From Nocardioides albertanoniae (GTDB lineage Bacteria > Actinomycetota > Actinomycetes > Propionibacteriales > Nocardioidaceae): 64,000 nt of DNA. The notes beneath the pieces were generated by a model. It made no database searches and was not told the origin of the DNA. It saw only the letters and a program-made list of their open reading frames with translations. The stretch's first letter is position 1. Each line of letters begins with the position of its first letter. This document shows positions 32,554 to 41,287 of the stretch, one piece after another. The stretch spans positions 788,501 to 852,500 of the forward strand of contig NZ_VFOV01000001.1 of assembly GCF_006716315.1 (NCBI RefSeq), in the 5' to 3' direction. Position numbers and translations under genes: made by a program.

Positions 32554-33288
32554 ATGGCAACAGAGGACTCGACCGACAGCCCGCGACTCCGCATCGTCGA
32601 GGCCGCCATCAAGCTGTTGGAGGACGGTGGCCCCGACGCGGTGAGCACCCGTGCGGTCGCGTCTGCGGCCGGGATGCAGCCGCCCGCGATCTACCGCATC
32701 TTCGGCGACAAGGACGGGCTCCTCGAGGCGGTCGGTGAGCACGGCTACGCGCAGTTCCTGGAGCGGAAACAGGCGCAGCTCGATCCTGACGCGCCTGATC
32801 TGGTGGAGGAGTTGCGGCGCGGCTGGGACATGGTCGTCGAGTTCGGGGTCTCGCGGCCCGAGCTCTTCGCGGTGATGAACCGAACCGTCGGGGGAGGGGC
32901 GGGCGCAGCGCACCGCGCCGGCCTGGAGATCCTGCACGGGCGGGTGCGTCGGCTCGCCGCCGCCGGATGGTTGCGGGTCGACGAGGAGCTCGCCGCGCAG
33001 ATCATCCAGGCGACCGGCCAGGGCGCTGTCCTGACCTGGCACGCCACGCCCGCGGACCGTCGCGACCCGGAGCTGCTGACCGTCCTGCGCGAGTCCATGG
33101 TCGCCGCCGTCACTCACGCCGAGCCGATGCTCACCCGTGCGGAGCCGGGTGCCGCCGCAGCCGCCCGCGCGCTGCGCGCCGCCCTCCCTGAGGGCGCCGA
33201 CGTCCTGAGCGATGCCGAGCAGAGACTGTTGCACGAATGGCTGACTCGGCTCGTAGGTCGACCGGGGAGCCCTGAGGTCACTGGGTGA
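32554..33288 (+). CDS. TetR/AcrR-family regulator
   Basis: 244 residues. The N-terminal helix-turn-helix is RIVEAAIKLLEDGGPDAVST, continuing RAVASAAGMQPPAIYRIFGD. The remainder is a helical ligand-binding domain without a named subfamily. The ATG lies 6 nt after TACCGT, suggesting a leaderless message. It is divergent from the NmrA-like gene and probably autoregulated through the two operators. A hairpin overlaps the stop. Confidence 0.88.
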   Translation: MATEDSTDSPRLRIVEAAIKLLEDGGPDAVSTRAVASAAGMQPPAIYRIFGDKDGLLEAVGEHGYAQFLERKQAQLDPDAPDLVEELRRGWDMVVEFGVSRPELFAVMNRTVGGGAGAAHRAGLEILHGRVRRLAAAGWLRVDEELAAQIIQATGQGAVLTWHATPADRRDPELLTVLRESMVAAVTHAEPMLTRAEPGAAAAARALRAALPEGADVLSDAEQRLLHEWLTRLVGRPGSPEVTG

Positions 33289-33297
33289 CGTCAGGGC
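33269..33297 (+). terminator. Hairpin overlapping the TetR gene stop
   Basis: Arms GCCCTGAGGTCA (33269-33280) and TGACGTCAGGGC (33286-33297) pair apart from one mismatch, around CTGGG. Confidence 0.5.
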
Positions 33298-33330
33298 CCT
33301 CCGGTTGGGTGCGCGTGAAAGAGTCGCCCT

Positions 33331-33744
33331 GTGAGCACTGAGTCTTCTTCGTCCCGGATCGATCTTCCACTGGCCGGCCTGGCCGCCATCTTCCTCGGGT
33401 CCGGCACCCTGCATCTGGTGAAGCCGGAGGTGTTCGAGCCGATCGTGCCGCCGCAGCTGCCGGAGACACGCAAGGTCGTGGAGATCTCCGGGGTCGCCGA
33501 GATCGTCTGCGCGCTGGGGCTGCTGCACCCGAAGACCCGACGGGTCGCCGGGTTCGCGAGCGCGGCGCTGCTGGCGGGTGTGTTCCCGGCCAACGTGCAG
33601 ATGAGCGTCGACGCCGGCAAGCGGGCCAACCGGAAGCGCACCGCCAAGTCGGCGGGATTCTTCGCGGGCACGCTCGCGCGGCTGCCGCTGCAGTGGCCGA
33701 TGATCAAGGTCGCGCTGAGCGCCGGGAAGGGCGAGCGCGGATGA
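33331..33744 (+). CDS. DoxX-like small membrane protein
   Basis: 137 residues with four hydrophobic segments and family-like motifs (LAGLAAIFLGSGTLHLVKPE, VEISGVAEIVCALGLLHPKT, GFASAALLAGVFPANVQM). DoxX-like proteins are quinone/thiosulfate-related or of unknown function. The GTG start has no strong ribosome-binding site. The stop overlaps the aldo/keto reductase start as ATGA, so the two genes are translationally coupled. Confidence 0.8.
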   Translation: MSTESSSSRIDLPLAGLAAIFLGSGTLHLVKPEVFEPIVPPQLPETRKVVEISGVAEIVCALGLLHPKTRRVAGFASAALLAGVFPANVQMSVDAGKRANRKRTAKSAGFFAGTLARLPLQWPMIKVALSAGKGERG

Positions 33745-34802
33745 CCTACGTGCCGTCGGGCTCTCGTTATGACCAGATGACCTACCGGCGCTGCGGGAAC
33801 AGCGGGCTCGACCTGCCCGCGGTCAGCCTCGGGCTGTGGCACAACTTCGGCGACGACCTGGCCTTCGAGCGGCAGCGGGCGATCCTGCGTACGGCCTTCG
33901 ACGCCGGCATCACCCACTTCGACCTGGCCAACAACTACGGCCCGCCCTACGGGTCGGCGGAGGAGAACTTCGGTCGCCACCTGCGCGAGGACTTCGCCGG
34001 GCTCCGCGACGAGCTGGTGATCTCGACGAAGGCCGGCTGGGACATGTGGCCGGGGCCTTACGGCAAGATCGGCGGCTCGAAGAAGTATCTGATCTCCAGC
34101 CTCGACCAGTCGCTGCAGCGGATGGGTCTCGACTACGTCGACGTCTTCTACCACCACCGCCCGGACCCCAGCACGCCGCTGGAGGAGACGATGGGCGCGC
34201 TCGACCAGATCGTGCGCTCCGGCAAGGCGCTCTACGTCGGGCTGAGCTCCTACTCCTCGACGCTGACCCGCGAGGCGGTGGCGATCCTGAACGACCTCGG
34301 CACCCCGCTGCTGATCCACCAGCCGTCCTACTCGATCCTCAACCGCTGGCTGGAGACCGACTCGCTGCTGGACACGCTCGACGAGGTCGGAGCCGGCGCC
34401 ATCTCGTTCTCGCCGCTGGCTCAGGGCATGCTGACCAACAAGTATCTCGGTGGCGTCCCCGACGGCTCCCGGGCGAGCCAGGAGAAGTCGCTGGCAGCCT
34501 CGACGCTCACCCCGGAGGTGCTGGGCGCGATCGAGTCGCTCAACGGCCTCGCCGCCGACCGCGGCCAGACCCTCGCGCAGATGGCGCTCGCCTGGGCGCT
34601 GCGTGACCCGAGGATGACCTCGGTCGTCATCGGCGCCTCCCGGCCCGAGCAGGTCACCGACTGCGTCGGTGCCCTCGCGGGGCCGGAGTTCACCGCCGAG
34701 GAGCTGGCCAGGATCGACGAGTACGCCGCAGGCACCGGAGACGCCATCGACCTGTGGAAGCGCGCGCGGGTCGAGGGCGACCACCGCGAGATCTTCAACT
34801 GA
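33741..34802 (+). CDS. Aldo/keto reductase, L-glyceraldehyde 3-phosphate reductase type (YghZ-like)
   Basis: 353 residues. The N-terminus YDQMTYRRCGNSGLDLPAVS and LGLWHNFGDDL are characteristic of the YghZ/AKR14 group. The catalytic tetrad is visible as Asp in THFDLANNYGPP (Asp and Tyr), Lys in LVISTKAGWDM and His in VDVFYHHRPDP. The NADPH-binding end is VVIGASRPEQVTDCVGAL. The E. coli relative reduces L-glyceraldehyde 3-phosphate and methylglyoxal, so a detoxification role is likely. The ATG overlaps the DoxX-like stop. Confidence 0.88.
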   Translation: MTYVPSGSRYDQMTYRRCGNSGLDLPAVSLGLWHNFGDDLAFERQRAILRTAFDAGITHFDLANNYGPPYGSAEENFGRHLREDFAGLRDELVISTKAGWDMWPGPYGKIGGSKKYLISSLDQSLQRMGLDYVDVFYHHRPDPSTPLEETMGALDQIVRSGKALYVGLSSYSSTLTREAVAILNDLGTPLLIHQPSYSILNRWLETDSLLDTLDEVGAGAISFSPLAQGMLTNKYLGGVPDGSRASQEKSLAASTLTPEVLGAIESLNGLAADRGQTLAQMALAWALRDPRMTSVVIGASRPEQVTDCVGALAGPEFTAEELARIDEYAAGTGDAIDLWKRARVEGDHREIFN

Positions 34803-34824
34803 TCCACGGCAGCGACGTCGCCGG

Positions 34825-35499
34825 TCAGAAGTACATCCGGACCAGCGGGTCGTCGACGGCGGCGACCTCCGCGGGCGTGCCCGCCGCGAGCACCCTGCCG
34901 TCGTCGACCACGACGATCCGGTCGGCGAGACCGGCGGCCGTGATCAGCGGCAGGTCGTGGGTGATGACCAGCAGGGTGCCGCCGGCGTCGGCGTACCTGC
35001 GCAGCGACCGCCACACGACGTTGCCGAGGGCGCGGTCGAGCGGGGCTGTCGGGCCGTCGGCGACCAGGATGTCGGGCTCTCCCATCAGGGCGGCGGCGAG
35101 CGCGGCCCGCTGGATCTGGCCCGCGGAGTTCTCCTCGGGCAGGAGGCCCATCGGCTCGGCCGGGTAGGCAGCCGCGGCGCAGGCCTCCTCGACGCTTCCC
35201 GCGTCGCCGGCGAGATCGCGGAGCTGGGCGCCGACCGGCCTGCCGGGCGCGAACGCGTCGACGCCGTCCTGGGGCACGTAGCCGACGATCCCGTCGACCA
35301 CCACCTCACCGCTGGCGGTCGCTGAGGCCGGCAGCCGGCCGGTGAGGGCGCGCGCGATCATCGACTTGCCCGCACCCGGCCCGCCGACGAGCGCGGTGAT
35401 CTCCCCGGGCGCAACGCTCAGGCTGACCTCGGTGAGCACGCGTGCGTGCCAGCGGTCGGTGCGGACGTCGACGGTCAGGTCATGAAGCTCGGCCGCCAT
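34825..35499 (-). CDS. ABC-type ATP-binding protein with atypical Walker B
   Basis: 224 residues. Walker A is VGGPGAGKSMIA, the signature is degenerate (ENSAGQIQRAALAAALM instead of LSGGQ), Walker B reads ILVADGPTAPLD so the usual catalytic Glu is Gly, and the switch His is in LLVITHDLP. It is closest to oligopeptide/nickel-type (DppD-like) ATPases, but it is a lone gene with no permease or binding protein next to it. CACACT lies 6 nt before the ATG (leaderless type), and the 15 bp up to the ATG are identical to those before ppk1. It may be regulatory, inactive, or a partner of a distant transporter. Confidence 0.75.
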   Translation of the reverse strand: MAAELHDLTVDVRTDRWHARVLTEVSLSVAPGEITALVGGPGAGKSMIARALTGRLPASATASGEVVVDGIVGYVPQDGVDAFAPGRPVGAQLRDLAGDAGSVEEACAAAAYPAEPMGLLPEENSAGQIQRAALAAALMGEPDILVADGPTAPLDRALGNVVWRSLRRYADAGGTLLVITHDLPLITAAGLADRIVVVDDGRVLAAGTPAEVAAVDDPLVRMYF

Positions 35500-35660
35500 G
35501 GGGCCAGTGTGGCGCACGAGCCATCGCCAGATCGCCGGCCCGTCGACGGCCGGTCGGCGGATCGCCCGAATCGTCCCGCTCGGAAGAGGCGGATTTGCTA
35601 ACGTCGCGGGGCCTTCGTTGTTGCAGGCGACCCCACGCTCCGACTCGGTAGGAGAGCCGC

Positions 35661-37271
35661 ATGTCCGCAACCACCGAACCCACCGCGTCGACGCGAGGCG
35701 ACCGGCTGCTCGCCTGGGTCGAGAGGACCGGCAACAAGCTGCCCGACCCGTTCATCCTGTTCCTGATCCTGTTCTTGGTCGTCGGGGCGATCTCGACGCT
35801 CCTGGCGGCGATGCACGCCGAGGTGACGCTGCCCGGTGCCGACAAGCCGCTGGTGATCAACGGGCTCTTCACCGCCGAGGGGCTGACCTGGCTCACGGTC
35901 AACCTCGGCGCCAACTTCATCGGGTTCCCGCCGCTGCTGACCGTGGTCACGATCCTGCTCGCCGTGACCGTCGCCGAGCGCACCGGCCTGCTGGCGGCAG
36001 CGATCCGGTTGACCCTGGCCTCGGCGCCGCGGTGGCTGCTGCCCTACGCCCTCGGGATCGTCGGTGTCACCGCGAGCGTGATGGCCGACGCGTCGATGAT
36101 CGTCATCCCGCCGCTGGCCGCGGCGGTGTTCAAGGCCGCCGGGCGACACCCGATGGCGGGCCTCGTCGGCGGGTTCGCGGCGGCGGGCGCCGGCTACTCG
36201 ACCAGCCTCGTGGTGACCAGCCTCGACGCGCTCTTCTCCGGCATCACCAACTCGGTGACCGCGACCCTGCCCGATCCGGGCGCGGCCGTGACACCGGTCT
36301 CCAACTACTACTTCAACATCGCCTCGGCGATCGTGCTCGCGCTGGTCGCGGGCTTCATCATCGACCGCATCCTCGAGCCGAGGATGGTGCGCCAGAACGT
36401 GCCGACCGACGAGGTCGCCGTCGACGAGGACGAGCGTTTCGTGAGCAACGACGAGGAGGTCGCCGCGGCGCTGCGCAACAACCGCCGGCCGCTCGACGCC
36501 GAGCTCACCGCGCGGGAGCGCAAGGCGCTCTGGGCGGCGATCGGGACGGGCGCTGCCCTGGCCGTCGCGATGGTGCTGGCGGTGCTGCCGCACGGATCGC
36601 CCTGGCGCAACGACGACGGCGGTTTCCTGCCCGAGTCGGCGCTGATGGACTCGATCGTCTTCATCACCTTCGTGCTCTTCCTCGCTCCGGGCATCGTCTA
36701 CGGCTTCGTGGCCGGCACCCTCAAGACGGCCGCCGACGTGCCGAAGGTGATGGGCGAGGGGATCAAGGAGATGGCCCCGTTCCTGGTGCTGGCGTTCATG
36801 CTCGGTCAGTTCATCGCGCTGTTCAACTGGTCCAACGTCGGCCCGGCGCTGGCGAAGGTCGGCGCCGATGGGCTGCAGGGCACCGGCCTGACCGGTTTCC
36901 CGGTGATCATCGGCTTCATCGTCCTGTGCTCGATCCTCAACCTGTTCATCATCAGCGGATCCTCGATGTACACGATCATGGGCGCGGTCTTCGTGCCGAT
37001 GTTCGCGCTGATCGGCTTCGAACCCGGCTTCACCCAGGCCGCCTTCCGCATCGGTGACAGCGCGACCCAGGTGATCACGCCGATGAACCCCTACATGTTC
37101 GTGGTGCTGATGATGATCAGGAAGTACGAGCCGGCAGCAGGCCTCGGCACCCTGATCTCCCGCACGCTGCCGTTCGTGATCCCGTTCTGGGTCGCCTGGC
37201 TGCTGGTGCTGGTCGTCTTCTACTTCGGCGGCCTCGACGTGGGGCCCGGAGTCAGCCCGCGGATGCCCTGA
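35661..37271 (+). CDS. AbgT-family transporter
   Basis: 536 residues with about 12 hydrophobic segments and two re-entrant regions. Family signatures include LLAWVERTGNKLPDPFILFL at the N-terminus, VTASVMADASMIVIPPLAAA, GFAAAGAGYSTSLVVTSLDA, and IISGSSMYTIMGAVFVPMFA near the C-terminus. Characterised members import p-aminobenzoyl-glutamate or export sulfonamides using the proton gradient. The ATG has AGGAGA 6 nt upstream. An M20 amidohydrolase, the usual AbgA/AbgB partner type, lies 4 kb downstream. Its 3' end overlaps the convergent SnoaL-like gene by 20 nt. Confidence 0.9.
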   Translation: MSATTEPTASTRGDRLLAWVERTGNKLPDPFILFLILFLVVGAISTLLAAMHAEVTLPGADKPLVINGLFTAEGLTWLTVNLGANFIGFPPLLTVVTILLAVTVAERTGLLAAAIRLTLASAPRWLLPYALGIVGVTASVMADASMIVIPPLAAAVFKAAGRHPMAGLVGGFAAAGAGYSTSLVVTSLDALFSGITNSVTATLPDPGAAVTPVSNYYFNIASAIVLALVAGFIIDRILEPRMVRQNVPTDEVAVDEDERFVSNDEEVAAALRNNRRPLDAELTARERKALWAAIGTGAALAVAMVLAVLPHGSPWRNDDGGFLPESALMDSIVFITFVLFLAPGIVYGFVAGTLKTAADVPKVMGEGIKEMAPFLVLAFMLGQFIALFNWSNVGPALAKVGADGLQGTGLTGFPVIIGFIVLCSILNLFIISGSSMYTIMGAVFVPMFALIGFEPGFTQAAFRIGDSATQVITPMNPYMFVVLMMIRKYEPAAGLGTLISRTLPFVIPFWVAWLLVLVVFYFGGLDVGPGVSPRMP

Positions 37272-37734
37272 CGGCGCGGCGTACGCTCTCGCGCTCGTCG
37301 TCCCAGGCGGCGGAGCTGATCCGCCAGCCCTCGGCGGTGCGCACGAACGACATCGTCTTCATGCCTCGCCCCGTGTGCAGCTCGCCGTCGACGCGCCAGC
37401 GTTTGCCGTACGCGCCCCACCACTGGGCGATGTCGCCGAAGATCTCGACGCGACCCGGCTCCGGCCACTCCTCGAAGTCGGTGACCTCGCCTCCGGTCAG
37501 CAGTGCGAGACGCGGCGCGATGAACGACTCGACGTCGTAGACCTCGACCGGCATCCCGCAGGTGCGCACCACGGTCGCTCCGGGAATCATGATCCGCCGC
37601 AGCTCGTCCAGGCGCGCGGCCACGTCGGGCCCGGAGGTGAAGGCGGAGAAGAACCCGCGCACCAGATCCTCGACGGCGGTCCGGTCCGATAGCGCCGTGG
37701 CGTCGCCGTCGATGGTGGTCATGGTCGAGAACAT
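37252..37734 (-). CDS. SnoaL/NTF2-like protein
   Basis: 160 residues. The helix AVEDLVRGFFSAFTSGPDVA, then VESFIAPRLALLTGGEVTDF and the strand pairs VEIFGDIAQWWGAYGKRWRV and FVRTAEGWRISSAAWDDE form the NTF2 cone fold typical of SnoaL-like cyclases/isomerases and stress proteins. No catalytic assignment is possible. The start is uncertain between 37734 and 37722 (second Met). The gene overlaps the abgT-like 3' end by 20 nt in convergent orientation. Confidence 0.7.
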   Translation of the reverse strand: MFSTMTTIDGDATALSDRTAVEDLVRGFFSAFTSGPDVAARLDELRRIMIPGATVVRTCGMPVEVYDVESFIAPRLALLTGGEVTDFEEWPEPGRVEIFGDIAQWWGAYGKRWRVDGELHTGRGMKTMSFVRTAEGWRISSAAWDDERESVRRAVRASAG

Positions 37735-37817
37735 AGCCAGGCATTCCGGAGACGGCACCTGATTTGGTGGGTGGACGTCCGGTGGGGCCACCCGAGCAGG
37801 GGCGCTAGCCTGCGCTC

Positions 37818-39293
37818 ATGCGGGTCGATGAGTATCTGACGTACGACGCCACCGGGCTGGCGCAGCTGATCGCTGCCAAGGAGGTGACCGCGACCGAGGT
37901 GCTGGCCGCGGCGCGAGAGCGGGCGGCGGCGGTGAACCCGCGGATCAACGCGATCGTCGCCGACATCCCGGAGGCCGACGAGCAGGCCGCCGACGAGGCG
38001 CTGAGCGGACCGTTCGCCGGGGTGCCGTTCCTGGTGAAGGACCTGGCCCAGGAGTACGCGGGCCACCCGACGACCTACGGCTCCCGGTCGCTGGTCGACG
38101 ACGTCGCCGAAGAGCACTCCTACTTCACCCGGAGCGCGCTCGACGCCGGTCTGGTGATCTTCGGGAAGACCAACACCCCGGAGCTCGGCTCGAAGGGCAT
38201 CACCGAGCCGGAGCTGTTCGGGCCGGCCCGCAACCCGTGGAACACCGACCACACCCCGGGTGGCTCCTCGGGCGGCTCCGGTGCTGCGGTCGCAGCCGGG
38301 ATCGTCCCGGTCGCCGGCGCGAACGACGGTGGTGGCTCGATCCGCATCCCGGCCGCCTGCAACGGCCTGGTCGGGCTGAAGACCACCCGCGGCCTGCTGC
38401 CGCTGGGTCCGCACAGCCTGGACCCCTCCAACGGCTTCGTCGTCCAAGGTGTCGTGACCCGCACCGTGCGCGACGCGGCGGGTCTCTACGACGCGCTTGC
38501 CGGCGACCAGCCGCTGGCGATGCTCCACGCGCCCCGGCCGGAGACCGCCTTCGCCGAGGCCGTCGCGACCTCGCCGCGCAAGCTCCGCATCGGGTTCACC
38601 TCCGCGTCGTCGATCACCGCCCCCGACCCCGAGGCGATCGCGGCGGTCGAGCAGGCGGCAGCCGCGCTGGAGGCGCTCGGCCACGAGGTCGAGGAGGTCG
38701 AGGCGCCCTACGACGCGGCCGAGCTCGGCCGCGACTTCCTCAGCATCTGGTTCGCCTCGGCAGCCGCCAACGTCGCCGAGGTGAAGCGTCGCACCGGCGC
38801 CAAGGACACCGACTTCGAGGCCGACACCCTGGCCGTCGCCGAGCTCGGCCGCGCCGGGGGAGTGGTGGCGGTCGAGCTGGCGCACATGAACCGCCGCAAC
38901 CACGTACGCCGCCTGAGCGAGTTCCACGCGGCGTACGACCTGCTGCTGACGCCGACGCTGGCGAAGCCGCCGCTGCGGGTGGGCGAGGTGACCACGCCCA
39001 AGGCCCTGCAGACCGCGGCGCGGCTGCTCTACAAGCTGCGCGGCGGCCGGGTGATGCGGGCGACCGGCCTGATCGACCAGCTGGTCGACGAGAACCTCGG
39101 CTGGGTGCCCTACACCCAGCTCGCCAACCTCACCGGACGCCCGGCGATCTCGGTGCCGACCTACCGCACCGGAGCCGGGCTGCCGCTCGGCGTACAGCTC
39201 TCCGGTCAGCTCGGCGACGACGGTCTGCTGCTGCAGGTCGCCGCTCAGCTGGAGCAGGCGACGCCGTGGGCGGAGCACCGGGCGCTGCTCTGA
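37818..39293 (+). CDS. Amidase-signature family enzyme
   Basis: 491 residues. The Ser-cisSer-Lys triad is visible: Lys in VPFLVKDLAQEY, cis-Ser and the neighbouring Ser in HTPGGSSGGSGAAVAAGIVP, and the nucleophilic Ser in GANDGGGSIRIPAACNGLVG. It hydrolyses an unidentified amide (aliphatic, aryl or acyl-amino). TAGCCT lies 6 nt before the ATG (leaderless type). It lies between an AbgT-like transporter and an M20 amidohydrolase, hinting at an amide-scavenging cluster. Confidence 0.93.
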   Translation: MRVDEYLTYDATGLAQLIAAKEVTATEVLAAARERAAAVNPRINAIVADIPEADEQAADEALSGPFAGVPFLVKDLAQEYAGHPTTYGSRSLVDDVAEEHSYFTRSALDAGLVIFGKTNTPELGSKGITEPELFGPARNPWNTDHTPGGSSGGSGAAVAAGIVPVAGANDGGGSIRIPAACNGLVGLKTTRGLLPLGPHSLDPSNGFVVQGVVTRTVRDAAGLYDALAGDQPLAMLHAPRPETAFAEAVATSPRKLRIGFTSASSITAPDPEAIAAVEQAAAALEALGHEVEEVEAPYDAAELGRDFLSIWFASAAANVAEVKRRTGAKDTDFEADTLAVAELGRAGGVVAVELAHMNRRNHVRRLSEFHAAYDLLLTPTLAKPPLRVGEVTTPKALQTAARLLYKLRGGRVMRATGLIDQLVDENLGWVPYTQLANLTGRPAISVPTYRTGAGLPLGVQLSGQLGDDGLLLQVAAQLEQATPWAEHRALL

Positions 39294-39346
39294 CGGAATT
39301 TTCTCTTTCGGGCGCGCGGACGCCTCCGGAGGAGCAGTATCGGAGC

Positions 39347-41179
39347 ATGACGCCCCCACGGCCGGACCTGTTCATGCCCTCGCGTCGCAGCCTTCTCGGC
39401 GGCGCTCTCGGCGGGATCACGATGTCGCTGATCGGCGGCGCCGCGGTCGCCTCGACACCGGAGGATCCGACCAAGGCGGGCGCGAGGACGTTCGCGTCGC
39501 TCGCCGGTCAGCCACCGACGGTCGCACCTGACGAGCTCACCTTCACCCCACGCACGTGGCTGCGGCCAGGTCATCCCCGCCAGGTCGGCCTCGACCCTCG
39601 CCAGATCGCCACCATCCGCACCGAGCTCACCCGCTTCCTCGAGCCGACCCCGGAGAATCCCGACCACCCGCTCTACGCCGGGGCCACCGCGATCGCGGTC
39701 AAGGACGGCGTCATCGTCGCCCACGAGAGCGTGGGCAAGGCGCTGCGCTACGGCCTCGACGGCACCACCGTCGTCGAGCTGCCCGACGACCAGCAGGTCG
39801 ACGCCGGGCTCGACACGATGTGGGACATCGCCTCGATGTCGAAGCTGTTCACCACGACCGCGATCCTCCAGCTGATCGAGCAGGGCAGGCTCGACCTCGA
39901 GGAGCCGGTGGTCACCTACCTGCCCGAGTTCGCGCCGCACGGCAAGGACGCGATCCTCCTGCGTCACCTGCTCACCCACGTCTCGGGCCTGCTCGCCGGT
40001 CCGGTCCCGTCGCTGTGGGAGGGCTACGACACCTACGAGGAGCGCGTCGCGGCGATCATGGACACGGAGCCGACGCACGCGCCCGAGCAGGTCTACCGCT
40101 ACTCCGACATCAACCTGATCACCCTCGGGCTGCTGGTCGAGCGGCTCTCCGGCACGACGCTCGACGCCTACGTCCGCGACCATGTGACCGGGCCGCTCGG
40201 CATGCACGACACCATGTACAACCCGCCCGCGGACCGCCTCGACCGGGTCGCCGCGACCGAGTACGAACCTTGGGCCGGGCGCCCGATGATCCGCGGCGAG
40301 GTGCACGACGAGAACGCCTGGGCGCTCGGCGGCGTCGCCGGCCACGCGGGCGTCTTCTCGACCGCCGCCGACATGGCGAGGTTCGGGCAGATGTTCCTCA
40401 ACGGCGGCGTCTACCGCGGCACCCGGATCCTGTCGGAGGAGACCGTCCGGCTGAGCCTGCACGACTACACCGGCGCCCAGTTCCCCGGCAGCAGCCGCGG
40501 CCTCGGCTGGGAGCTCGCCACGACCTGGTATCACGGCCCGATCTGGTCTCCGGTCTCCTTCGGCCACACCGGCTACACCGGCACCAGCATCGTGATGGAC
40601 CCGATCGGCCACCAGCTCGTCGTGCTGATGACCAACCGCGTCCACCCCAGCCGTGACTGGGGCAGCAACAACCCGTCTCGCCGCGCGGTCTCCGACGCCC
40701 TGGGCATGGCCTCGGCGGTGCGGCCGGCCAGCGGGCGTACGTCGTGGTTCTCGGGGCGCGCGAGCTCGACGGAGGCGACGCTGGACGTGCCGCTGCCGGC
40801 GACCGCGGGCGCCAGGCTCCGGTTCAGCTACTGGTTCGACACCGAGCCGCTCTACGACTACGGCCGGCTGCGCTACTCCACCGACGGCACCACCTTCAGC
40901 CCGCTGCCGTTCACGCTCGAGGGCGGCGGGTTCGACTGGGAGACCAGCGAGGCGGTCGACGGCTACGGCGGTCGGCGGTGGCTGCGGGGCAGCGCCGACC
41001 TGCCGGCAGGCACCACCGCGCTCAGGTGGATCTACGAGACCGACGCGACCTCGCAGGGTCGCGGCATCTTCGTCGACGACATCGTGGTCAGCCAGGGGCG
41101 GCGTACGTTGTTCGACTCCTCTCGTCGCGCCGACGCGGCGCGGATCGTCACCGACGGCTGGGCGCTCAGCGATCGGTGA
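39347..41179 (+). CDS. Secreted serine hydrolase (class C beta-lactamase fold) with C-terminal jelly-roll domain
   Basis: 610 residues. A twin-arginine-like signal (SRRSLLGGALGGITMSLIGG) is followed by a penicillin-binding/beta-lactamase domain with SMSK (nucleophile Ser, general base Lys), VYRYSDINLITLG as the Tyr motif and HTGYTGTS in the KTG position. The last 170 residues (LPATAGARLRFSYWFDTEPL, IFVDDIVVSQGRRTLF) form a beta-rich domain like those on secreted peptidases. It is likely a cell-wall or ester hydrolase rather than a resistance enzyme. The ATG has GGAG 5 nt upstream. Confidence 0.87.
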   Translation: MTPPRPDLFMPSRRSLLGGALGGITMSLIGGAAVASTPEDPTKAGARTFASLAGQPPTVAPDELTFTPRTWLRPGHPRQVGLDPRQIATIRTELTRFLEPTPENPDHPLYAGATAIAVKDGVIVAHESVGKALRYGLDGTTVVELPDDQQVDAGLDTMWDIASMSKLFTTTAILQLIEQGRLDLEEPVVTYLPEFAPHGKDAILLRHLLTHVSGLLAGPVPSLWEGYDTYEERVAAIMDTEPTHAPEQVYRYSDINLITLGLLVERLSGTTLDAYVRDHVTGPLGMHDTMYNPPADRLDRVAATEYEPWAGRPMIRGEVHDENAWALGGVAGHAGVFSTAADMARFGQMFLNGGVYRGTRILSEETVRLSLHDYTGAQFPGSSRGLGWELATTWYHGPIWSPVSFGHTGYTGTSIVMDPIGHQLVVLMTNRVHPSRDWGSNNPSRRAVSDALGMASAVRPASGRTSWFSGRASSTEATLDVPLPATAGARLRFSYWFDTEPLYDYGRLRYSTDGTTFSPLPFTLEGGGFDWETSEAVDGYGGRRWLRGSADLPAGTTALRWIYETDATSQGRGIFVDDIVVSQGRRTLFDSSRRADAARIVTDGWALSDR

Positions 41180-41203
41180 CGTGTCACCGATAACCTCGGC
41201 GGC

Positions 41204-41287
41204 ATGAGTGAGCGCCAGCGAATGACAACGGGCCTCAGGCCGCCTTCTCGGTATTCTCTGACCTTCGCTACCGAGGCGGCACGATGA
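41204..41287 (+). CDS. Possible 27-residue leader ORF (SERQR type)
   Basis: MSERQRMTTGLRPPSRYS and onward to FATEAAR, ending in a stop that overlaps the M20 gene's ATG (ATGA). It shares the SERQR opening, an ATE near the end and the overlap geometry with 24707-24793. Translation is unproven. Confidence 0.35.
   Translation: MSERQRMTTGLRPPSRYSLTFATEAAR

Noticed and set aside
34805..35660. ABC ATPase and AbgT as one transport operon
   Set aside because: The genes are divergent, and AbgT proteins are secondary transporters that do not need an ATPase.
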